64,000 nucleotides of DNA from JACCTU01 sp963700495 (GCA_963700495.1 CAVOXT010000003.1:124001-188000); one strand, 5' to 3'. Numbered from the stretch's first letter, positions 1-7,886 are shown. The notes: generated by a model from the letters alone, not told the origin. Numbers and translations: made by a program.

Positions 1-714
1 GCGGCCGCGCAGCACATACGTGACGAAGCGTGGGAGTGCGGCGGGTTTCACCCGGCGCGCGCCGACGAGATCCAGCCCGAGCTCGAAGCTCGCGAGCGGC
101 GCGACGTGCAGCGCGACACGGCCCGCGTAGGTGTACGGGTCGCAGTTCGCCGCGAGCGCGAACGCCGCACGACCGTGTCCATGGACGTCGAGCACCGGCT
201 CGAGCCGGAAGCGCTCGGCAGTGAGCAGCCGCAGGGCCTCCACGGCGAACGTGAGGTTGCCCGCCCGGCCGCGCTCCTTCGTCCGCCCGCGCGCGTCCAC
301 CCGGCGCACGAGCTCGGCGTCGAACCCGACGCCGGCCGAGAACCCGAAACGGCGGCCGTTCACGCGTCCGAGCGAGATGCGCCGCGTTCTGCCGCCCACC
401 AGCCGCATCGAAGCCGCGGCCGGATCGCGCGGGAGCCCCAGCGCGCGCGACAGCACGTTCGCCCCGCCGCCGGGGACGAAGCCGAGCGGCGTGTGACCGG
501 CGACGCCGTTCAGCACCTCGTTGAACCCGCCGTCGCCGGAGAAGACGTAGATCGCGTCGACCTCACCTTCGGCGGCACGAGCGAGCTCGGTCGCATGCCC
601 GGCGCGTTCGGTCATCAGCACCTCGACCTCGCCGAGCACCGCGACGACCCGCTCGACGCTCTCGTCGGTGACACGGGACGCGTAGGGATTGACGATCAGT
701 ACGGCCCGCGCCAT
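1..714 (-). CDS. Diacylglycerol kinase family lipid kinase (3' end outside window)
   Basis: Reading leftward from an ATG at 714, the frame stays open to the window edge (238 codons). The N-terminus has the diacylglycerol/sphingosine kinase catalytic fold: an early VNPYAS strand, then the nucleotide-binding GDGGFNEVLNG motif and a GGGANVLSRALGLP motif (family form GDGTxxEVxNG and GTxNDxAR). The family phosphorylates lipid hydroxyls with ATP in phospholipid recycling at the membrane. The usual Thr of the GDGT motif is Gly here. The end of the protein is not visible, so membership is secure but the exact substrate is not. It lies 23 bp beyond the stop of the TetR gene, on the same strand. Confidence 0.85.
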   Translation of the reverse strand, partial: MARAVLIVNPYASRVTDESVERVVAVLGEVEVLMTERAGHATELARAAEGEVDAIYVFSGDGGFNEVLNGVAGHTPLGFVPGGGANVLSRALGLPRDPAAASMRLVGGRTRRISLGRVNGRRFGFSAGVGFDAELVRRVDARGRTKERGRAGNLTFAVEALRLLTAERFRLEPVLDVHGHGRAAFALAANCDPYTYAGRVALHVAPLASFELGLDLVGARRVKPAALPRFVTYVLRGR

Positions 715-736
715 CGGCGCGCAGATGGTACGGGGG

Positions 737-1381
737 TTACGGGTTCCGGCCGCTGCGGGTCGCATACCCGCGGACGCCGTCCAGCATGAGCGCGAAGAAA
801 CGGTCGGCGAGCTCGTCCGTGTCGCGCCCGGGAACGAGCCACGTGTACGCCCAGTTCGCCGCCGAGAGGGCGAGCAGGGCTGCGGTGGACTCGTCGAGGT
901 CGCTGCGGAGCTCGCCGAGCTCGCGGCCCTCGCGGAAGAGCGCCCGGAAGCGCTCCTCGTAGCGGCGCCGTTCGGCGAGGATCTCTTCGCGGCGCTCCCC
1001 CTCGAGGTAGCGCCACTCGCGCATGAAGACCGTCGCGACGTCGAGCTGGTCGGAGACGGTGCGGAGGTGCGCACGGAGCGCCAGCCGGATCTTCTCGGCG
1101 GCGGGAAGGTCGTCCGGAATCGTGTCGAGCCCGGCGTGGAAGGCGGCGGCGCCGTCGCGCATCGCCTCGAAGAGCAGGTCCTGCTTCGAGTCGATCCACG
1201 TGTAGACGGTCGCCTTCTGCACGCCGAGCGCGTAGGCGAGGTCGCCGATCGAGGTGCCGTGGTAGCCCCGGGCGGCGAAGAGCCGGGCGGCCTGGCGGGT
1301 CAGCTCGGAGCGGCGCGCGGAGATAGACTGGAGCCTAACGACCGTTCGGTAGGGAGGCAAAAGAGCCGTGGACGCGCGCAC
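737..1381 (-). CDS. TetR family regulator, likely repressor of paaABCD (PaaR-like)
   Basis: A 214-residue frame with a classic TetR N-terminal helix-turn-helix at about residues 24-70 (LFAARGYHGTSIGDLAYALG, then KATVYTWIDSKQDLL) and an all-helical ligand-binding C-terminus. It is divergent from paaA and a dyad operator lies between or under the two starts. The first ATG (1381) would overlap the paaA start by 14 bases and put the operator inside the gene. No better start is visible; an in-frame TTG lies at 1360. PaaR-type TetR proteins release DNA on binding phenylacetyl-CoA. That role is inferred from position and operator, not from family-specific residues. Confidence 0.8.
   Translation of the reverse strand: MRASTALLPPYRTVVRLQSISARRSELTRQAARLFAARGYHGTSIGDLAYALGVQKATVYTWIDSKQDLLFEAMRDGAAAFHAGLDTIPDDLPAAEKIRLALRAHLRTVSDQLDVATVFMREWRYLEGERREEILAERRRYEERFRALFREGRELGELRSDLDESTAALLALSAANWAYTWLVPGRDTDELADRFFALMLDGVRGYATRSGRNP
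1335..1350. promoter_or_regulatory. PaaR-like operator between tetR and paaA
   Basis: The 14 bases 1335-1348 read CTAACGACCGTTCG, which fits CNAACGNNCGTTNG, the pattern I recall for Thermus PaaR. The overlapping ACCGTTCGGT (1341-1350) is a second dyad. The site sits just upstream of the paaA ribosome-binding sequence (AGGGAGG, 1351-1357), where a bound repressor would block paa transcription. The function is inferred. Confidence 0.6.
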
Positions 1382-2267
1382 GCAGGAGTTCGTCGAGTAC
1401 GTGCAGGACGGGGGCCAGGTCGAGACGACCGACTGGATGCCGGACGACTACCGGGCCAAGCTGATCAAGTTCATCGAGATGCACGGCAACTCGGAGCTGA
1501 TGGGCGTCCTGCCCGAGCGCGAGTGGATCCTCCGTGCGCCGACGCTCCAGCGGAAGCTCGCCCTGACCGCGAAGGTGCAGGACGAGGTCGGGCATGCCCA
1601 GCTGATCTACCGCGTGGTCGAGGACCTCGGCAAGCCGCGGGCGCAATGCCTCCAGGATCTCGTCGACGGCAAGGCCAAGTTCCACAACGTCTTCCATTAC
1701 CCGACGAAGACCTGGGGCGACGTCGGCGTGATCGCCTGGCTCGTCGACGCGGCGGCGATCATCTCGCAGAAGGCGCTGCTCAAGTGCTCGTACGCGCCGT
1801 ACGCGCGGATCATGAAGAAGATCTGCTGGGAGGAGTCGTTCCACATCCTCCACGGCCGCGACGTGATCCTGACCATGATGAACGGCACCGACGAGCAGCG
1901 CGGGCTCGTGCAGGAGGCGCTGAACCGGTGGTGGGGGCCGCTGATGACGTTCCACGGCAACCCGATCTCGGCCGACGAGGATCCGATGGTCTACTGGCGG
2001 ATCAAGTCGCAGGCGAACGAGGAGGCGCGCCAGCAGTTCCTCGACGGGTACGTGCCGCAGATCTGGGAGCTCGGGCTGACCGTGCCCGACCCGAAGCTCG
2101 AGAAGCGCGACGACGGCGCGTGGGAGTACAGCGAGCCCGGCTGGGACGAGCTCAGGCGCGTCGTCACCGGCAACGGGCCGAAGACGGCCGAACGGCTCGC
2201 TTTCCGACGCCGCTTCCTCGACCAGGAGGCGTGGGTGCGGGAGGTCGTGCTCGCGGAAGCCGCTTGA
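1368..2267 (+). CDS. paaA: 1,2-phenylacetyl-CoA epoxidase, catalytic subunit PaaA
   Basis: 299 residues from a GTG at 1368 preceded by AGGGAGG. PaaA is the diiron catalytic subunit of the multicomponent monooxygenase that epoxidises the ring of phenylacetyl-CoA in aerobic phenylacetate breakdown. The ferritin-like diiron motifs are visible: VQDEVGHAQ near residue 70 and WEESFHILHGRD near residue 155 (the E..H ligand pairs). The length is slightly short of the usual 310-330. It is first in a tightly coupled paaABCD operon, and its TGA overlaps the TTG start of paaB (TTGA). Confidence 0.95.
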   Translation: MDARTQEFVEYVQDGGQVETTDWMPDDYRAKLIKFIEMHGNSELMGVLPEREWILRAPTLQRKLALTAKVQDEVGHAQLIYRVVEDLGKPRAQCLQDLVDGKAKFHNVFHYPTKTWGDVGVIAWLVDAAAIISQKALLKCSYAPYARIMKKICWEESFHILHGRDVILTMMNGTDEQRGLVQEALNRWWGPLMTFHGNPISADEDPMVYWRIKSQANEEARQQFLDGYVPQIWELGLTVPDPKLEKRDDGAWEYSEPGWDELRRVVTGNGPKTAERLAFRRRFLDQEAWVREVVLAEAA

Positions 2268-2551
2268 TCTTCGAGGTCTTTCGCCAGGAGCGGAAAGGGC
2301 AGCCGTTCCAGCATGCCGGCGCGATCGCTGCGCCGGACATCCTGTTCGCCGAGACCTGGGCGCGCGAGCTGTACGGCCGCCGGCAGGAGTCGGAGGCGCT
2401 GTGGGTCGTGCCGCGCGAGTCGATCCACGAGGTGCACGACTTCACCGACGAGCTGAACAAGACCTACCACCGCGTCGACGGCTACTCGCTGAAGGCGAAG
2501 CTGAAGGAGGCACGTGACCGAGCGGGCACAACAGCTCCTGGAGATCGCTGA
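2264..2551 (+). CDS. paaB: 1,2-phenylacetyl-CoA epoxidase subunit PaaB
   Basis: A 95-residue protein starting at TTG 2264, inside the paaA stop. It begins LIFEVFRQERKG and has the PaaB hallmarks HAGAIAAPD and LFAETWARELYGRRQE, followed by a segment ending KLKEARD. PaaB is a small non-catalytic structural subunit of the epoxidase complex and about 95 residues is the normal size. The last 38 bases overlap the start of paaC. The TTG start is chosen from the family N-terminus and the translational coupling. Confidence 0.9.
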   Translation: MIFEVFRQERKGQPFQHAGAIAAPDILFAETWARELYGRRQESEALWVVPRESIHEVHDFTDELNKTYHRVDGYSLKAKLKEARDRAGTTAPGDR

Positions 2552-3152
2552 CGACGAGCTCATCCTCGGCTGGCGCGACTCCGAGTGGACGGGGATCGCA
2601 CCTTCGCTCGAGGAGGACGTCGCCTTCTCGTCGATCGCGCAGAACGAGATCGGTCACGCGCGCGCTCTCTACGAGCTCGCCGCACGCGACCTCGGCACGA
2701 CGGCCGACGCGCTCGCGTTCGACCGCGACCCGTCCGAGTACGCGAACTCGCCCCTCGTCGAGCTCCACCGCCTCGACTGGGTGCGCACGATCGCGCGGCG
2801 CTGGCTCTACGAGACCGCCGACGAGATCCGGCTCGAGGCGCTGAAGGGCTCCGACGATCCGGAGGTGGCGGGACTCGCGGCGAAGATGGACCGCGAGGAG
2901 GTGTACCACCGCATGCACGCCGAGATGTGGGTCGAGCGGCTGCGCGGCGTGCCGCGATTCGAGGAGGCGGTCGACGAGTTGTGGCCCTACGCGCTCGGAG
3001 TCCTGGCGGGGGAGCAGCGCGCCGTGTTCGCCGAGCGCGTCGGCCGCGAACAGGGCGACGCTGTCGAGCGGGGCGACCACACCGACGACCTGCGCGAGCT
3101 GTGGGAGGAGATGACGATGGTGCGGCGCAGCATTCCCGGCGCGACGTGGTGA
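2514..3152 (+). CDS. paaC: 1,2-phenylacetyl-CoA epoxidase structural subunit PaaC
   Basis: 212 residues from GTG 2514. PaaC is the ferritin-like partner that holds PaaA in the epoxidase. The helical motifs IAQNEIGHARALYELAARDL and DREEVYHRMHAEMW are typical. The family has lost a functional diiron site while keeping this fold. It overlaps paaB by 38 bases, and its own TGA overlaps the GTG of paaD. It is a little shorter than the roughly 250 residues of proteobacterial PaaC. Confidence 0.92.
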   Translation: MTERAQQLLEIADDELILGWRDSEWTGIAPSLEEDVAFSSIAQNEIGHARALYELAARDLGTTADALAFDRDPSEYANSPLVELHRLDWVRTIARRWLYETADEIRLEALKGSDDPEVAGLAAKMDREEVYHRMHAEMWVERLRGVPRFEEAVDELWPYALGVLAGEQRAVFAERVGREQGDAVERGDHTDDLRELWEEMTMVRRSIPGATW

Positions 3153-3631
3153 CCGAAGCCGCGGTCTGGACCGCGCTCGCCGAGATCCCCGATCCGGAGA
3201 TCCCGATCATCTCGGTGGTCGACCTCGGCGTCGTGCGCGACGTCGCCGTCGAGGGCGAGCGTGTCCGCGTCGACTTCACGCCGACGTTCCTCGGCTGCCC
3301 GGCGCTCGACGCGATGCGCGACGCGATGGCGGAGAAGGTGCGCGGGCTCGGCGCCGACCCCGACATCCGCGTGATCACCGACGACTCGTGGTCGACCGAC
3401 CGGATCACGCCCGCGGGGCGCGAGAAGCTGCGCGCGTCCGGGTTCGCCCCGCCGGCGCCACGCGAGGCCTCGGCGCCGACGCTCGTGCAGCTTCAGTCGG
3501 CCGTCTTCCGTTGCCCGTACTGCAACTCGCGCGACACGAAGCTCGAGAACATCTTCGGCCCGACGCCGTGCCGCTCGATTCGCTACTGCGCGAGCTGCAG
3601 GCAGCCGTTCGAGCAGTTCAAGACGATCTAG
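3149..3631 (+). CDS. paaD: Phenylacetate iron-sulfur maturation protein PaaD
   Basis: 160 residues from GTG 3149. The N-terminal MIP18/DUF59 domain carries IPDPEIPIISVVDLGVVRD and FLGCPALDAM. The C-terminus has two Cys pairs (CPYCNSRDTK and CASCRQPFEQFK), as in PaaD. PaaD is thought to help insert the iron-sulfur cluster of the reductase PaaE. No paaE follows: the next gene is on the opposite strand. The electron donor for PaaABC must therefore be encoded elsewhere or be a general reductase. Confidence 0.93.
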   Translation: MTEAAVWTALAEIPDPEIPIISVVDLGVVRDVAVEGERVRVDFTPTFLGCPALDAMRDAMAEKVRGLGADPDIRVITDDSWSTDRITPAGREKLRASGFAPPAPREASAPTLVQLQSAVFRCPYCNSRDTKLENIFGPTPCRSIRYCASCRQPFEQFKTI

Positions 3632-3642
3632 TCGCCGGGATC

Positions 3643-4899
3643 TCAGTCGTTCGTGACGACGAAGTTGTCGAACTCCGCCTCGATCACGCCCTCTGGACCC
3701 GTCGACACGACCAGGCCGACGGCGCCGGTGTGAAGCCGGTTCTCGGTGTCTCTAGCGTCGGCGACCGCTTCGCCGTTCACCCGGAACTCGAGCAGCACCT
3801 GCTGCCCGTCACTCTTACACACTGCTTCCAGACGGTTCGTGCCGGTTTCGTCGACGGCGTTGGGAATGACCTGAGCCGTCAGCTCTTCGTAGGCGTCAGA
3901 GTCCGGGACGCCGTACTTCGCGATCCCGACGTGGTTGCCCCAGATCGTGAACGTGTAGGCGCGATCCCTGCCGTTCCGGCAGGTGATGCCGTACGCCCCT
4001 TCCGGGTTGTTCTCCGAGAGCCTGCGGGCGTCGACTGCGATGCGGACGTTTTCCGGCGCGGATGGGTACACACTGTCCGCGTTCTTCGGTAGACCCAGCA
4101 CGCTGAAACCGGTGGTGCCGGGGAGCGTCTCGAACTTGAGCCGATACGCGCCGTCCGCGTACTCGCCGCCCGTCCAGCCGGACGCCTGACCCGAGAAGTC
4201 ATCCTCGAAGACGACCGCGTCCCCGTCGCCGTTGTTCGAGGTGGAGATCAACGCCCCAACCAACAGCAAGACGAGCACCGCGGCGATACCGCCGGCGACG
4301 AGCATCCCCTGCCGCGTGAAGAGCCATCTGCGCGGGCCCGCCGAGGCAGGGGCTTCGGCAGCGGCGGGCGCCGGCGTGCTCGGCGGGGCAGCGTCGTCCT
4401 GCGCCGTTCGAACCTCGGCGAGGGTCCGGTCCAGGACCTTGAGGAGCCGACTCGTGTCGAAATCGAAGCGGCTCGGGCTGAGCTCCAGAGCCTGACGGCG
4501 CGACAGCGCGGCGAGACTCGGCGGCAGCTCCTCGGCCAGCGGCATCGTCGCCCCGTCGACGAGGATCGGGATGACGCGGACCTTGCGCGACAGGGCCGCC
4601 TCGATCTCGACGCGCACGAAGTCGGTGGGGTCGTCGATGCGGCGTCTCCCACGCTGATCGGGAAGCGTGAGCCACTGATCGCCGATCAGCGCGAGCAGGA
4701 CGTCGCAGGAGCCGACCGCCGTCGTGATCACCTCGACGAAGTCGTCGCCCAGCTCGATCGAGTCGACATCCTTGAAGACCTGATCGCTGCCGAACCGGTC
4801 GGCGAGGCGGTCGAACAGCCAGCCCGCGGGGTAGGCGGTCTCCTCCCGCCGATAGCTGATGAAGATCCGACCCCAGGCTGTTGGAGGACTTTCAGCCAC
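3643..4899 (-). CDS. TIR-domain protein with membrane anchor and exported beta-sandwich domain
   Basis: 418 residues from a GTG with a good Shine-Dalgarno (GGAGGGAC). Residues 10-160 form a TIR domain (RIFISYRREE, then FKDVDSIELGDDF). Glu98 in DFVRVEIEAAL sits where TIR NADases carry their catalytic Glu. A Pro/Ala-rich linker follows, then one membrane helix at about 198-219. An outer domain at about 228-418 starts VVFEDDFSGQASGW and resembles LamG-like/3-keto-disaccharide-hydrolase-type sandwiches often attached to kinases. It would sense outside and act inside. The gene lies 13 bp after the SDR gene on the same strand, so it may share that operon's transcript. NADase or signalling activity is inference. 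Confidence 0.85.
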   Translation of the reverse strand: MAESPPTAWGRIFISYRREETAYPAGWLFDRLADRFGSDQVFKDVDSIELGDDFVEVITTAVGSCDVLLALIGDQWLTLPDQRGRRRIDDPTDFVRVEIEAALSRKVRVIPILVDGATMPLAEELPPSLAALSRRQALELSPSRFDFDTSRLLKVLDRTLAEVRTAQDDAAPPSTPAPAAAEAPASAGPRRWLFTRQGMLVAGGIAAVLVLLLVGALISTSNNGDGDAVVFEDDFSGQASGWTGGEYADGAYRLKFETLPGTTGFSVLGLPKNADSVYPSAPENVRIAVDARRLSENNPEGAYGITCRNGRDRAYTFTIWGNHVGIAKYGVPDSDAYEELTAQVIPNAVDETGTNRLEAVCKSDGQQVLLEFRVNGEAVADARDTENRLHTGAVGLVVSTGPEGVIEAEFDNFVVTND

Positions 4900-4912
4900 C
4901 GTCCCTCCTCGT

Positions 4913-5695
4913 CTACACGTACTTGCCCATGCCGCCTGCGACGTCGATCGACGCCCCGGTGATGTAGCTCGCGCGCTCGCTGAGCAGGAACGCGACGATG
5001 CCGGAGACCTCGTCCGGCGTCCCGAAGCGTCCGAGCGGAACCTCCCGCGCTGCCAGCCTGTCGAAGAACTCCTGGCGTTCCAACTCCGGGGCGCGCCGCC
5101 GGTGGATGTTGTCCCACTGCGGCGTGACGACGAAGCCGATGTTGACGCCGTTGACGAGGATGTTGTCCTTCGCCACCTCGAGCGCGAGCGTCTTCGTGAA
5201 CGAGTTGCCGGCCGCGCGGTTGACCGACGTCGCGAAGAACATCGGGTCCGGGTAGCGCGAGTAGACGGCGCCGATGTTGACGATGCGCCCGCCGCCCGCC
5301 GCGCGCATGTGCGGCAGCACCTCGCGCGAGCAGCGGATCAGCGCGAAGAGCTTGACGTCGAGATCTCCGATCCAGTCCTCGTCGGTGAGCGTCTCGAAAC
5401 CGCCGGGGTGCGCGCCGCCCGCGTTGTTGACGAGGAAGTCGACGCCGCCGAGCTCCTCCGCCGAGCGCGCGACGAAGTCGCGCACCTGCTCGGGGTCGGT
5501 CACGTCGGCCCGTTGCGCGTAGACGACGGCGCTCTCGCCGCGGAGCTCCTCGGCCGCGGCCATGACCTCGTCCTCGTTCCGCGAGCAGATCGCCACGCTG
5601 ACGCCCTCACTCACGAGGTCACGTGCGATCGCGAGGCCGAGCCCCTTCGATCCGCCGGTGACGAGCGCCCGGCGGCCGCTGAGCCCGAGCTCCAC
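4913..5695 (-). CDS. Short-chain dehydrogenase/reductase (SDR) with altered active site
   Basis: 260 residues from GTG 5695, whose first base shares the cupin TAG. The Rossmann motifs are canonical: TGGSKGLGLA near residue 14 and NNAGG near 90. The C-terminal SGIVAFLLSERASYITG segment is typical. Where SDRs have Tyr-x3-Lys (usually YxASKAA), this protein reads TSVNRAAG, so both catalytic residues appear replaced (Thr and Arg), although VYSRYP lies 20 residues upstream. NAD(P) binding is likely; ordinary dehydrogenase chemistry is doubtful. It is the third gene of the aminotransferase-cupin-SDR operon. Confidence 0.88.
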   Translation of the reverse strand: MELGLSGRRALVTGGSKGLGLAIARDLVSEGVSVAICSRNEDEVMAAAEELRGESAVVYAQRADVTDPEQVRDFVARSAEELGGVDFLVNNAGGAHPGGFETLTDEDWIGDLDVKLFALIRCSREVLPHMRAAGGGRIVNIGAVYSRYPDPMFFATSVNRAAGNSFTKTLALEVAKDNILVNGVNIGFVVTPQWDNIHRRRAPELERQEFFDRLAAREVPLGRFGTPDEVSGIVAFLLSERASYITGASIDVAGGMGKYV

Positions 5696-6104
5696 CTAGT
5701 CGGGCTCGGCGAGCCCCATCGCCTCGAGCAGACCTTTCCGAGGCGGGTGGAACACGTCGACCTCGAGGCACGGGCTGTCGGCGGTGCGCGCCGCGTGCGG
5801 AACGTTGGGCGGGATCGTGATCGCCTCGCCGCGGCGCACGATCCGCTTCTCGCCGGCGACCTCGAACTCGAACTCGCCGTCCAGCACGAACGTAGATCTG
5901 CTCCTCGTCGTGCCAGTGGAGCGGTGCCTCGGTGTGAGGCGCGAAGTGGACGAAGTTGACCATCACCTGCTCGCCGAGCACAGGCTGGAAGTTGAGCCCC
6001 GGGACCATCTCGATCGGATCGAGCTCGATCCAGCTCACGAACGTCCCCTTGCCGGCGCCCTGCGCCTGCTCGTTCGCCGCGAAGTAGCGGTCGGGGTCCG
6101 TCAT
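5696..6104 (-). CDS. Cupin-domain protein (one-base frameshift near 5889)
   Basis: Starts at ATG 6104, overlapping the aminotransferase stop as ATGA, and ends with TAG at 5696. The N-terminal part runs through APLHWHDEEQIYV, the first cupin metal-binding motif. The frame then slips by one base, and VLDGEFEFEVAGE, a conserved GEAITIPPNVPHAAR motif 2 and the end follow in the next frame. Removing one base near 5889 restores a single-domain cupin of about 135 residues. Cupins of this size are metal-dependent dioxygenases, isomerases or sensors. The substrate is unknown but presumably shared with the flanking aminotransferase and SDR. Confidence 0.8.
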
Positions 6105-7310
6105 CGCGGCCCGACGAGCGACGCCAGCTGCTCGATCCCGTCGTCGATCACTGCCTCGTCGACCATGCTGAACGACAGCCGCACGTTGTCGCTCCCACGT
6201 CCGTCCGTGAAGAACGGCGAGCCGGGCACGATCCCGACGCCGCGGTCGACCGCCCGCTTCGCGAGGTCCCCTGCGTCCGCGCCTTCGGGCAGCGTCAGCC
6301 ACGTGAAGAAGCCTCCCTGCGGGCGGGTCCAGCGCGTCGCTCGCAGGCATGAAGCGCTCGAGCGCCGCCGAGCATGCGCTCGCACTTTCGCCGGTACAGC
6401 GCGCGCGAGAGCGTCAGCTGCTCGTCGATCCACCCTCGGCGCGCGTACTCCTCGAAGAGGCGCTGTCCGAGCGCGCCGGCGCACTGGTCGGTGTTCTGCT
6501 TCGCGGCGACGAGCTGGGCGGAAACGTCGGCCGGGCCGACCGCCCAGCCGAGCCGCACCCCGGGAAAGAACGTCTTCGAGGTCGTGCCCGCCTGAAGGAC
6601 GACGTCAGGGGCGAGGCTCCAGAGGCTCGGCAGCGCGTCGCCGCCGAAGCCGAGCTCGCGGTACGCGACGTCCTCGACGATCAGGAAGCCGTGGCGGCGG
6701 GCGAGCTCGACGAGCAGCTCGCGCCGCTCGCCGGTCAGGCTGACACCGGCCGGGTTCTGGTGGTCGGGAATCGTGTAGACGAGCTTCGGCCGCAGCCCCT
6801 CGGCGAGACGCCGTTCGAGCTCGTCGACCTCGAGTCCGTCGGTCGTCCATCGGGACGGCGACGACCTCGGCCTCGAAGCTGCGGAACGCCATGATCGCGC
6901 CCAGGTAGGTCGGGCCCTCGACGACGACGAGATCGCCCGGGTCGAGGAATGCCTTGCCGAGCAGCTCGAGCGCTTCGATCGCGCCGCTCGTGATCAGCAG
7001 CTCGTCGTCGGCGCGGCCGCCTGCCCTGCAGCGCTTCGAGCCGGCCGGCGATCGCGTCGAGCGGCCCCGGGAGCCCACGCGTCGGCGCGTACTGAAACGC
7101 GCTTGCCTCGCCCGCCGAGGCGAACTCCTCGAGCAACTGCGCGATGCGCTCGCGGGGAAATGTCTGCGGGTCGGGAAAGCCACCGGCGAACGAGATCAGG
7201 TTCGGCACGCCGAGGAGCGCGAGGATCTCGGCGATCCCTTCGCCGACGTCCCCGCGCGTGCGCGCCGCGAAGAGCCGCTCCCAGCGTCGCGTCTCCGGCG
7301 TGACCGCCAT
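6101..7310 (-). CDS. PLP-dependent class I/II aminotransferase (four indels)
   Basis: The protein begins at ATG 7310 (LISFAGGFPDPQTFP, the substrate-loop region of 2-aminoadipate/valine-pyruvate-type aminotransferases). It continues in other frames with LLITSGAIEALELLGKAFLD and VYTIPDHQNPAGVSLTG. The PLP lysine is in GTTSKTFFPGVRLGW, and the end is GGFFTWLTLPEG to the stop at 6101. Frame breaks near 7018, 6848, 6363 and 6325 are each repaired by removing one base. The repaired length of about 400 residues is normal for the LysN-like group. It is the first gene of an operon with the cupin and SDR, so amino-acid transamination probably starts their pathway. Confidence 0.82.
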
Positions 7311-7374
7311 GCGACCGACTATATGCGCGCAGCCGTGGATGTTCCGCCCAGCCGCCGAGTGGTAAAAGGCTCCG

Positions 7375-7591
7375 GTGCGCGTCGACGATCCACTACTGCC
7401 CGGTCTGACGCGGCTACGACCACCGGGCGGCGAGTCTCGCGGCCGAGATCAACTCGAGGACGGAGCACGAGGCCGAGATCCACGAGGGCGCCAAGAGCCA
7501 GTTCGACGTGCTCGCGGACGGGAAGCTGCTCTTCTCCAAGCAGGAGCAGGGGCGATTCCCCGAAGTGGACGAGATCCTCGCCTCCCTATAG
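7375..7591 (+). CDS. SelW/Rdx-family redox protein, putative selenoprotein (in-frame UGA)
   Basis: Start GTG 7375 after AAAAGG. One extra base near 7384 must be removed to join the start to the body. The 71-residue product then begins MRVTIHYCPV, meets TGA at 7406-7408, and continues RGYDHRAASLAAEI to a typical Rdx C-terminus (KLLFSKQEQGRFPEVDEIL). Rdx/SelW proteins carry CxxC or CxxU at residues 8-11, and the TGA falls exactly on the second redox position. The frame is the same on both sides of the TGA, so an indel alone does not explain it. A hand-drawn stem with a GGGC loop starts about 16 bases after the TGA, within the range for bacterial SECIS. Selenocysteine is inferred; a base-call error (TGC to TGA) remains possible. 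Confidence 0.6.
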
Positions 7592-7592
7592 C

Positions 7593-7886
7593 ATGATCGC
7601 TATGGCCAGGCTCGAGCGGAAGACCGCGATCGAACGGCTGCGCGAGCGTGCCCACCACGCGCTCGCGCCGAGGGAGGGCTACCTGTTCGCGCAGATCGCG
7701 GACGACGTCGCGACCCGCCGGGCCGAACGGAAGCTCTCGCAGCGCGAGCTCGCCGAGCTGACGGGCACCACGCAGTCGGCGATCGCCCGGCTGGAGCGCG
7801 GCGGGCGCCCGCCGCGGATCGACACGCTGTTGCGCATCGCGGAGGCGCTCGACTGCGACCTCCGCGTCGAGCTCAAGCCCCGCTGA
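7593..7886 (+). CDS. XRE-family helix-turn-helix regulator
   Basis: 97 residues from ATG 7593 (a second ATG lies at 7602). A single helix-turn-helix covers about residues 43-92: RKLSQRELAELTGTTQSAIA, then ARLERGGRPPRIDTLLRIAE. This is the lambda-repressor/HigA-like form. It follows the SelW-like stop by one base and the two are probably co-transcribed. No RelE/HigB-type toxin lies next to it, so a toxin-antitoxin role is not supported. The 3' end overlaps the convergent crotonase gene by 14 bases. Confidence 0.85.
   Translation: MIAMARLERKTAIERLRERAHHALAPREGYLFAQIADDVATRRAERKLSQRELAELTGTTQSAIARLERGGRPPRIDTLLRIAEALDCDLRVELKPR

Noticed and set aside
106..789. A 227-codon plus-strand frame over the diacylglycerol kinase
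   Set aside because: It is the antisense of a clearly conserved kinase and has Arg-rich, low-complexity composition.
7593..7886. XRE gene as the antitoxin of a toxin-antitoxin pair
   Set aside because: The neighbour is an Rdx-family redox gene, and no RelE, HigB or other toxin motif is present on either side.
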